NCBI GenBank assembly: GCA_030628225.1
Contig: DAOVRJ010000047.1
Location: forward strand, 1-12,243
Direction: 5' to 3'
Source: Candidatus Zixiibacteriota bacterium
Lineage (GTDB): Bacteria > SM23-81
DNA: 12,243 nucleotides
Shown here: piece by piece, positions 7,443 to 12,243 of the stretch
How the letters are laid out: each line of letters starts with the position of its first letter
Position numbering within the stretch: the first letter of the stretch is position 1
Notes under the pieces: generated by a model
Told to the model about the DNA's origin: nothing
The model's database searches: none
What the model saw: only the letters and a program-made list of their open reading frames with translations
Program-made: the position numbers and the translations under genes

Positions 7443-8558
7443 TTAGATGGGCATCTCATAGATTCTGTATTTTTTATAGATTTTCCCTCCAATAGCCATG
7501 TCAAAACGGTTGATGAGATCGTTATCTTCTAAATTCCAGCCAAGTTCACCCCATTTGTAGCCTAATCGCTTAGCAGCTTTCTCCGTTTCATAAGACAGAA
7601 CGGCAATTATCCCCGTATTTCGGTATTCTTTTTTGACACCACCGATAAGGGAACGAACCCCCTCAATTTTTCTCTTATAACGTAGGAACTTTAATATTTC
7701 AATCGGTCCCAGTCTGCCGTTTAGCCTTTTCAACACATAATTTATGTCTGGAATAGTAACGGAGACTCCTATGGGTTCATTATCTATTTCCGCAAAGAGA
7801 ACAAGCTCTGGTTCTGCAAAGTATTTCAATTTCTTTGCTACTAGATCTATCTCCTTGTCCGTCATGGGAACAAATCCCCAATTCTTTTCCCAGGCAGAGT
7901 TATAGATATTTTTTAAATGCTGAACATCTCTTTCGAAGCTGTTCATAGCCAAGGGACGTATTATCACTCCGGTTTTCTTCTTTATTCTTTCTACCATTTT
8001 TCGAATCCGTTGGGGAATGCCATCCTCTACTTTTTTGTAAAAAGCATAGAGATCTTTTGCTTTCTGAAAACCATATCGTTCCGCAAACTCAAGATAGTAG
8101 GGTTGTGTATAGGGCATCATGACTGTCGGCGGTTTATCAAAACCATCCAGAAGAAACCCGCATTCGTCGTTCATACTTGGGCTTAGTGGTCCACGCATAA
8201 GATCCATACCATTCCATTTTAACCATCTTTTCGCCTGATCCCATAATAACCGGGCCACTTCAAAATCTTCTATGCATTCGAAAAACCCAAAGAATCCAGT
8301 ATTTTCTCCATGGAAATTGATATGGTTATCATCAAAAATGGCAACAACTCTCCCAGCGACTTTATCATCTTTTCTGACCAAAAACACCTCTCTTCTGGCA
8401 TGTTCCCAGAAAGGATGTTTTTCTGTATCGAGAGTATTTCGCACTTCACGTAAAACCGGAGGAACCCAGTGGGGGTTATCCCTATAGATTTCCCAAGGCA
8501 ATTTGAGAAATTGTCTCCAATCCTTTTTGGTTTTTAGATAAACTATTCTCATGCTCAT
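7443..8558 (-). CDS. GNAT-superfamily protein with two GNAT-like halves, YghO-like
   Basis: This protein of about 371 residues resembles the uncharacterised GNAT family that includes E. coli YghO. The N-terminal half runs from KTKKDWRQFLKLPWEIYRD through HPFWEHARREVFLVRKDDKVAGRVVAIFDDNH to GFFECIEDFEVARLLWDQAK. The centre has the characteristic MRGPLSPSMNDECGFLLDGF (about 121-140). The C-terminal half has a GNAT-like core: EPIGVSVTIPD, then GVKKEYRNTGIIAVLSYE (about 307-324), the expected acetyl-CoA pyrophosphate-loop position, though the loop is poorer in Gly than the usual (R/Q)xxGxG/A. It may acylate an amine, or the acyl-CoA site may be degenerate. The start is uncertain: ATG 8558 has only GAAG nearby, ATG 8552 is possible, and a TTG at 8606 would nearly touch the preceding gene. 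It is flanked by the repeat protein and radical SAM genes. Confidence 0.75.
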   Translation of the reverse strand: MSMRIVYLKTKKDWRQFLKLPWEIYRDNPHWVPPVLREVRNTLDTEKHPFWEHARREVFLVRKDDKVAGRVVAIFDDNHINFHGENTGFFGFFECIEDFEVARLLWDQAKRWLKWNGMDLMRGPLSPSMNDECGFLLDGFDKPPTVMMPYTQPYYLEFAERYGFQKAKDLYAFYKKVEDGIPQRIRKMVERIKKKTGVIIRPLAMNSFERDVQHLKNIYNSAWEKNWGFVPMTDKEIDLVAKKLKYFAEPELVLFAEIDNEPIGVSVTIPDINYVLKRLNGRLGPIEILKFLRYKRKIEGVRSLIGGVKKEYRNTGIIAVLSYETEKAAKRLGYKWGELGWNLEDNDLINRFDMAIGGKIYKKYRIYEMPI

Positions 8559-8617
8559 TTCAACTTCAGATTCTTCAAACGTTTGGGTTTTTTGTTCTGT
8601 TTCCAAACAAAAAATTT

Positions 8618-9043
8618 TTATTCTTCTTTCTTTTTAAAAACCTCTTTTGCACCTTCAGAGAGACCTTTTAAAGCGTCCCGGGCCATTTCTACTGCTTTAT
8701 CACCCGCTTCCCTGGCAGCCTCCAGAGTTGCCTCGGCGGCATATGCGGAAAGATCTGCCGCTTTTGCGCCAGCTTGCTTGGTTCCCTCAACGATGCCCCT
8801 GGCAGCCTGCTTGGTTAACTCTACGGCTTTTATCTTTGTCTCTTCGGCCCCTCGAATAACTCCTTTCATAGCATCTCTGGCCACTGCTTCCACTTTTTCT
8901 TTAGTAGGCTCGGTTTTCTCCAATGCTTTCCTAACAACCTCTCTGGTAATTCCAGCCACCTTTGTTCTCAGATCCTCACCCCGCTCAGCCGCTCTCACCA
9001 CCGCCTCTTTGACAGCTTGGGTGACCTTACTTTGCTCTTCCAT
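8618..9043 (-). CDS. Small amphipathic protein of six 22-residue repeats, apolipoprotein- or synuclein-like
   Basis: The 141-residue product is rich in Ala, Lys and Glu and contains no Cys, Trp or Pro-rich breaks, so it should be almost wholly helical. From residue 14 it divides into six consecutive 22-residue units (14-35, 36-57, 58-79, 80-101, 102-123, 124-141, the last incomplete). Each has Lys at its fifteenth position, and most open with a small or aliphatic residue. KGVIRGAEE, RGIVEGTKQ and KGLSEGAKE recur at the same phase in three of them. Tandem 22-mers made of 11-mers are the hallmark of helices that lie on lipid surfaces (apolipoprotein A, synuclein, LEA proteins, some phasins). 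With no signal peptide it would be cytoplasmic. AAGGAGGAG precedes the ATG. A lipid-droplet or membrane-surface role is inference; a stress-protective LEA-like role is the alternative. Confidence 0.8.
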   Translation of the reverse strand: MEEQSKVTQAVKEAVVRAAERGEDLRTKVAGITREVVRKALEKTEPTKEKVEAVARDAMKGVIRGAEETKIKAVELTKQAARGIVEGTKQAGAKAADLSAYAAEATLEAAREAGDKAVEMARDALKGLSEGAKEVFKKKEE

Positions 9044-9120
9044 GATTCTCCTCCTTAATCAGCTCGTCGAGAGCATCTCTCTGGCGATATTGCCCCTCCA
9101 TCTAATACAGTTTCCACCTT

Positions 9121-9717
9121 TCACCTGTGAAAAGGAATATATCTTTTTACAATTCCATTAAAAAGCACATCCAGCAATTTGTCAATATTCTTTTCTACTT
9201 CTGGTAAAGGTGTCTTCACTGTCCACGGGTATTCCAGACCTTTTAATGCTGAAATAATGGAAAAAGAAGTCAATTTTATGTCCCGGATTACAAAGACACC
9301 TTTTTGTACACCCTCTTTCAAGATTGCTTGAATTGTCTCTATTTCCTGTCGAAAGTTTCTCTCGCGTATTTCCTCTATAAAGGCATAATGGTCTAAATAA
9401 TCGTCTTTCAGCGCGCTATGGATGTTGGCCAGCTCGTTGAGATGTTTCATCCGGGTCTTCACATAGGCGCTGATCTTTTTTTGTGGAGCATCGACTTTGC
9501 GAATTGCCTCCTGAATTTTTTCTGTTAAGAATTGATGTTCCTGTTCAACAACCTCTCGAAAGATGTCTTCCTTGCTCTCGAAATAATGATAGAGGGATGC
9601 CTTGCCCATGCGAGCGGCTTTGGCTATTTCCCCCACAGTTGTTTTGAGAAAACCATATCTGGAAAATATCTTCCGTGCCCCCTGGGTGATGATTCCTTTT
9701 TTAATCGTTGCCTTCAA
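9121..9717 (-). CDS. TetR/AcrR-family transcriptional regulator
   Basis: This 198-residue repressor-type protein has the TetR N-terminal DNA-binding domain. FSRYGFLKTTVGEIAKAA (18-35) leads into the helix-turn-helix, and MGKASLYHYFESKEDIF (37-53) contains the recognition helix and the hallmark YxYFxSKE. The helical C-terminal part (about 60-198) is the variable ligand-binding and dimerisation domain. It is the first gene after a strong promoter, and the six genes behind it run the same way. I infer autoregulation and control of the whole cluster, with the exported compound or a precursor as inducer. GAGGAGG lies eight bases before the ATG. TetR regulators next to RND pumps or fatty-acid genes commonly work like this. 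The family is certain and the ligand unknown. Confidence 0.92.
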   Translation of the reverse strand: MKATIKKGIITQGARKIFSRYGFLKTTVGEIAKAARMGKASLYHYFESKEDIFREVVEQEHQFLTEKIQEAIRKVDAPQKKISAYVKTRMKHLNELANIHSALKDDYLDHYAFIEEIRERNFRQEIETIQAILKEGVQKGVFVIRDIKLTSFSIISALKGLEYPWTVKTPLPEVEKNIDKLLDVLFNGIVKRYIPFHR

Positions 9718-9764
9718 TGAAATCCGCCTCCTCTAATTTTCGACCATTTCGGTTTTGCGTTCCA

Positions 9765-9793
9765 AATATAACACATTTTTTGTCTCTTGTCAA
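9765..9793 (-). promoter_or_regulatory. Near-consensus sigma-70 promoter of the seven-gene cluster
   Basis: On the minus strand, a perfect -35 box TTGACA (9788-9793) and a -10 box TATATT (9765-9770) are separated by exactly 17 bp. The -10 box lies about 47 nt before the tetR-type ATG at 9717. Nothing comparable was seen in the short gaps further down the cluster, so this is probably the main promoter. A promoter this close to consensus would need a repressor to be silent, which fits the TetR gene behind it. Confidence 0.8.
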
Positions 9794-9799
9794 GTGTTA
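9769..9799. promoter_or_regulatory. Possible TetR operator overlapping the promoter
   Basis: TAACAC (9769-9774) and GTGTTA (9794-9799) form an inverted repeat 19 nt apart that brackets the -35/-10 spacer. The smaller palindrome CTTGTCAAG (9786-9794) overlaps the -35 box. Either could be the regulator's binding site by position. The arms are short and could arise by chance. Confidence 0.3.
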
Positions 9800-9880
9800 A
9801 TTTGTTTTTTTTTGAGTTTGGGTTTCTTGGAATGTTATTCTTGTGAGGAATTTATCTGGCTGGATTGAGCTGAAGGCCGA

Positions 9881-9943
9881 GACTCGAGACTCGAGATTCG
9901 TTAAAAGAATAACCCGATCCTGGATCCTGGATGCTGGATGCTG
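9881..9943. repeat. Heptanucleotide-periodic repeats
   Basis: GACTCGA, GACTCGA, GATTCGT follow one another at 9881-9901. Then four 7-mers, GATCCTG twice and GATGCTG twice, occupy 9916-9943. A third block, GATTCGA-GACTCGA-GATTCAT, lies at 10134-10154. All three have a 7-bp period and share the frame GAY-N-C-K-R, so they look like diverged arrays of one unit. Heptads do not preserve a reading frame, which argues against coding. Confidence 0.6.
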
Positions 9944-10010
9944 GTTTAAAGCGACAATAAAAGCTCGATGCTGGGTTGACGTTGTCGAAAAGTTGGGAGA
10001 ACTTCTCTTC

Positions 10011-10099
10011 TGTCATTCCGGCGAATGCCGGAATCTCCGCATTGGCCGTATTCTTCACTTGTTTTGCTTTCGGAGATGCCTGCATACGCAGGCATGACA
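10011..10099. repeat. REPIN-like doublet: two palindromic REP units in inverted orientation
   Basis: The left unit has a hairpin ATTCCGGC/GCCGGAAT with loop GAAT (10015-10034). The right unit has ATGCCTGC/GCAGGCAT with loop ATAC (10076-10095). The outer 28-base segments match each other as inverted repeats at 23 of 28 positions, running inwards from TGTCAT at the left end and ATGACA at the right. About 33 bp lie between the arms. Paired palindromic units of this build are the known form mobilised by RAYT (Y1-like) transposases, none of which is in the window. Confidence 0.65.
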
Positions 10100-10251
10100 A
10101 TACTTTTCCAGCTTCGAGCTTCGTAAAAACCGGGATTCGAGACTCGAGATTCATAAAATCAGCGGACTTATGATATGTTTTACGATTCCCGAACCTCAAA
10201 CCCTTTTTAAATCTTCGCTTTAAGCAACCTGGCACCAGTGGGATGCCAGCG

Positions 10252-12021
10252 TCAAGACCATTTCGCTCGACCAAGCAACTTCATGAAATTCCGCTTGCGT
10301 TTGTGCGCCGCGCGGACCGATTCCAGGTATCGGGCGAATTCGCTGCTCCGACCCAGCCGGTCCATCAGATGGCGGATCTGCCGTAGAAATCCCACGGCCC
10401 TCCGGTAGGCTTCATTGTTCGTTTGAGCCAGAGTCGGCTCGATCTGCTTCTGGTAGGCGGTCAGGGCGTCCTGGGGGTGATCCTTTTCCCGCTTGGCGGC
10501 CAGCTCCAACCAGAGATCGTTGGAACAGCCGCCCTCCTGGGCTTCGCGCCAGGCGGCCTCGACGTCCTTCTCCCAGAGGAAAATCCGCACCAGCTCCGAA
10601 TGGTCGGCCCGGAAGAACTGTGGCCAACGCTTTTTCTGCGATTCCCGCTTCGCCTTCGCTATCTGCTCGCGTATGGTGGCCAGGGCCTTCGCCCGCCAGA
10701 CCGGCCACTGGCTGATCCGGTCGGAGTGTCTCTTCAGGTTCCGATACTGGGCCAGGGATGGCTGTTCCGTGAACGTGGCCCAAACGAGAGCCATGGCCTC
10801 GTCATGACGTTTCCGGCGGTGGTACTCTGTGGCCAGGAGCTCGCGGAGCCTCCAGTCGGTCTGCTGCGGGAAAGCCTTTATCCCACGCTCGGCCCACTCC
10901 AGCGCCAGATCGCGCTTGCGCGCCTGCTGGTAGGTCTCGGCGATCTGGAGATAATCATACGCGGAGGAAAGGTCGCGCTTCATGACGGCGACGATCGCCT
11001 CGACATCGCCGCTCTGGCGAGCCAGCGTCTCCATGATGTGGGTGATCCGGAAGCGTTTCCCCCACTTGTCGGGATCATCTTGCCCGGGTTTCAGTTCCGG
11101 GACGCGCGCCCACTCCTTCTCGGCGAGCTGGCGGTACACGGCCAGACCTTTCTTGCCCAGAACCCGGGCATACGTCTCGGCCGCGCCAGAGAACGTGTCC
11201 CAGTCTGCATGAAGCTCCCACTCGAAGAGGCGTCGGGCCAGTTCCTCGGGGTTCGGTTTGGCCTTCCGGCAGGCATCGAGATGAAGATCCTGGAGCCTTG
11301 CGAGGATGTCACCCATGAAGCCGTCGGAGTCATCGACTTCGTTTATGGCCTCCTCGACCACGGTCAGGGCGTGCTCGGCGAGATCGATGACCTCCGCAGC
11401 ACAGCCTTCCTTGAGCAGCTCCGCGATCGAGTCGATAGTGTCATGGACGCCCCGGATGTAGTCGTACATCTCGTCATAGCGGACGAAGTCGTCGGGTTCG
11501 ATGGCCCTGTCGATGACCTGGTGGTAAGCCGCCAGATCAAGCCCTGCGGGCCTTCTCTTGGCCGCCGTGAGGAGTAGCCGCTGACGCAGGTGAAAGTCCT
11601 CCATGGCCTGCTTCATGAGCATATCGACCACCTCGTCCTTTTCCAGCCCGGCCAGATAGGCACGGACATCGTCCATGGTGACGGCGGGTTTGGCGGTCTT
11701 CTTGGGAGCCGGCCTGCCCTCGGAGCCTTGCTCGAGCCAGGTCAGACCGACTGCCACGCAGTGCTTGCAGAAGGCCCCATCGGTTCCCACAGGACAGGTG
11801 CACGAGAATTCGAGGTTCCCATCCGCGGCCCACAACTTGACGCGATACTCCCGCGTCCCGATGACACCGGCCGTGATGATCCCCTCATGCTCCACCAGGG
11901 AACGGACCCGCTCTCTTGTGAAGTAGTCCTCTCCCCTTTGGAACGAGCGGCCCCACGCCATCCGGCGCAGGATATGCCGGTCCAGGATATCCTTCAAGAC
12001 GTGTTCACTCGAGATACCCAT
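10252..12021 (-). CDS. SWIM zinc-finger protein with TPR-like helical C-terminus
   Basis: The 589-residue product carries a SWIM zinc finger of the form CxC-x8-CxH: Cys74 and Cys76 in FSCTCPVG, Cys85 and His87 in FCKHC. SWIM domains bind zinc and mediate nucleic-acid or protein contacts. The preceding part (WGRSFQRGEDYFTRERVRSL) is the usual lead-in of bacterial SWIM proteins. Residues 110 onward are long, charged and helical. About 355-425 (YLQIAETYQQARKRDLALEWAERGIKAFP) is TPR-like. There is no helicase or nuclease domain, though SWIM proteins often accompany SNF2-type ATPases. The function is unknown. The start at 12021 has GAGGTG just upstream; a GTG at 12087 falls inside a repeat and is unlikely. 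The gene is visibly more GC-rich than the seven-gene cluster, with many GC-ending codons, suggesting a different origin. It stands alone. Confidence 0.85.
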   Translation of the reverse strand: MGISSEHVLKDILDRHILRRMAWGRSFQRGEDYFTRERVRSLVEHEGIITAGVIGTREYRVKLWAADGNLEFSCTCPVGTDGAFCKHCVAVGLTWLEQGSEGRPAPKKTAKPAVTMDDVRAYLAGLEKDEVVDMLMKQAMEDFHLRQRLLLTAAKRRPAGLDLAAYHQVIDRAIEPDDFVRYDEMYDYIRGVHDTIDSIAELLKEGCAAEVIDLAEHALTVVEEAINEVDDSDGFMGDILARLQDLHLDACRKAKPNPEELARRLFEWELHADWDTFSGAAETYARVLGKKGLAVYRQLAEKEWARVPELKPGQDDPDKWGKRFRITHIMETLARQSGDVEAIVAVMKRDLSSAYDYLQIAETYQQARKRDLALEWAERGIKAFPQQTDWRLRELLATEYHRRKRHDEAMALVWATFTEQPSLAQYRNLKRHSDRISQWPVWRAKALATIREQIAKAKRESQKKRWPQFFRADHSELVRIFLWEKDVEAAWREAQEGGCSNDLWLELAAKREKDHPQDALTAYQKQIEPTLAQTNNEAYRRAVGFLRQIRHLMDRLGRSSEFARYLESVRAAHKRKRNFMKLLGRAKWS

Positions 12022-12024
12022 GAT

Positions 12025-12030
12025 CACCTC
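12025..12030 (-). promoter_or_regulatory. Ribosome binding site of the SWIM gene
   Basis: GAGGTG on the minus strand precedes the ATG at 12021 by three bases (five from the GAGG core). It supports this start over the GTG at 12087, which begins inside a palindromic repeat. Confidence 0.6.
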
Positions 12031-12065
12031 AGTTTTGCAGGAACATTTTACGGTCGGCGCATTAG

Positions 12066-12180
12066 TTGCGGTGGGGTGATGTCCCACCGTACAGTTGTTA
12101 AGTGCCGTCGGGTGGCCTCACCCGACGGTCCATCAACATCCTTACGCGGCGTCGGGTACGGTGACCCGACGCCACCGCAA
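12066..12180. repeat. Composite inverted-repeat element upstream of the SWIM gene
   Basis: Outer arms TTGCGGTGG (12066-12074) and CCACCGCAA (12172-12180) are exact reverse complements. They enclose two further hairpins with related arms: CCGTCGGGTG/CACCCGACGG (12105-12114, 12119-12128) and GGCGTCGGGT/ACCCGACGCC (12148-12157, 12164-12173). CGGTGGG also pairs with CCCACCG (12069-12075, 12083-12089). The two inner hairpins share the core GTCGGGT, so they are copies of one unit. The element ends 44 bp before the SWIM start codon and may overlap its leader. Confidence 0.6.
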
Positions 12181-12203
12181 AACTGCCGTCGGCTGAATGC
12201 GCG

Positions 12204-12229
12204 GGTGTGGGACAGCAACAACCCACACC
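12204..12229. repeat. 8-bp-arm hairpin near the window edge
   Basis: GGTGTGGG (12204-12211) pairs with CCCACACC (12222-12229) around a 10-nt loop. It continues the run of palindromes upstream of the SWIM gene. No T-run follows. Confidence 0.5.
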
Positions 12230-12243
12230 AACCAGTGAGAAAC

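Larger units (their letters stand above)
9718..10251. other. Repeat-rich intergenic region between the SWIM gene and the tetR-type gene
   Basis: No real gene is present. The right part (about 9876-10152) is built from dispersed repeats: 7-bp-periodic blocks, a REPIN-like doublet at 10011-10099, and a 15-bp direct repeat (CGAGACTCGAGATTC at 9885-9899 and 10138-10152). A hairpin with 6-bp arms CTGGCA/TGCCAG (10229-10234, 10244-10249) just past the SWIM stop could end that transcript, but no clean U-tract follows. The left 80 bases hold the promoter of the seven-gene cluster. Confidence 0.7.

Noticed and set aside
7421-7504. Longer N-terminus for the radical SAM protein, overlapping the GNAT gene
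   Set aside because: It would overlap the GNAT coding end by 62 bases, and a good ribosome binding site sits nine bases before the ATG at 7420.
9881-10154. CRISPR array
   Set aside because: The repeats are 7 bp with no unique spacers of regular length, and no cas gene is nearby.
9852-10274. 140-residue minus-strand open frame between the tetR-type and SWIM genes
   Set aside because: It runs through the heptad arrays and the REPIN-like element, overlaps the end of the SWIM gene, and has no ribosome binding site. Its sequence is what translated palindromic repeats give.
10423-11577. 384-residue plus-strand open frame
   Set aside because: It is antisense to the SWIM gene, where GC-rich codons leave few stops. 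It has no recognisable domain, while the SWIM finger and TPR-like segment in the opposite strand are clear.
12022-12087. GTG-start extension of the SWIM protein
   Set aside because: The GTG lies inside a palindromic repeat, the extra 22 residues look unlike protein, and GAGGTG precedes the internal ATG.

Overview
The window reads as a stretch of chromosome from a Gram-negative bacterium. It encodes an outer-membrane beta-barrel that ends in phenylalanine and a periplasmic LolA-type carrier, and its intergenic DNA is unusually full of palindromic repeats. The gene types (RND/MMPL exporter, LolA-like protein, DUF1302-like barrel, radical SAM protein, YghO-like GNAT) would fit Desulfobacterota or a neighbouring uncultivated phylum. 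That placement is inference; no marker gene is present. No tRNA, rRNA, CRISPR array or transposase gene was seen.

Every convincing gene is on the minus strand, so the window is best read from right to left. Positions 12243 to 12022 hold a cluster of inverted repeats upstream of a GC-rich, apparently lone SWIM zinc-finger gene (10252-12021). A repeat-rich spacer follows (9718-10251), with 7-bp-periodic repeats, a REPIN-like doublet and, at its left end, a near-consensus sigma-70 promoter. From that promoter runs a seven-gene co-directional cluster: TetR-family regulator, a small protein of six 22-residue amphipathic repeats, a GNAT-like protein with two halves, a radical SAM protein with a SPASM-like C-terminus, a 12-TM RND/MMPL transporter with an oversized second periplasmic loop, a LolA-like periplasmic protein, and an outer-membrane beta-barrel. 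A strong intrinsic terminator for the cluster lies at 411-442. The remaining left end (1-410) is non-coding and full of inverted repeats, including a GC-rich island.

The last three genes form a recognised type of trans-envelope lipid export set: inner-membrane RND pump, periplasmic carrier and outer-membrane barrel. The first four genes would regulate it and supply cytoplasmic steps: a repressor, an apolipoprotein- or synuclein-like lipid-surface protein, and two enzymes. I infer a TetR-controlled pathway that modifies a hydrophobic molecule and exports it towards the outer membrane. The substrate is unknown, and the link between the upstream and downstream parts rests on gene order and spacing alone. 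A 188-nt gap carrying a repeat separates the two parts.
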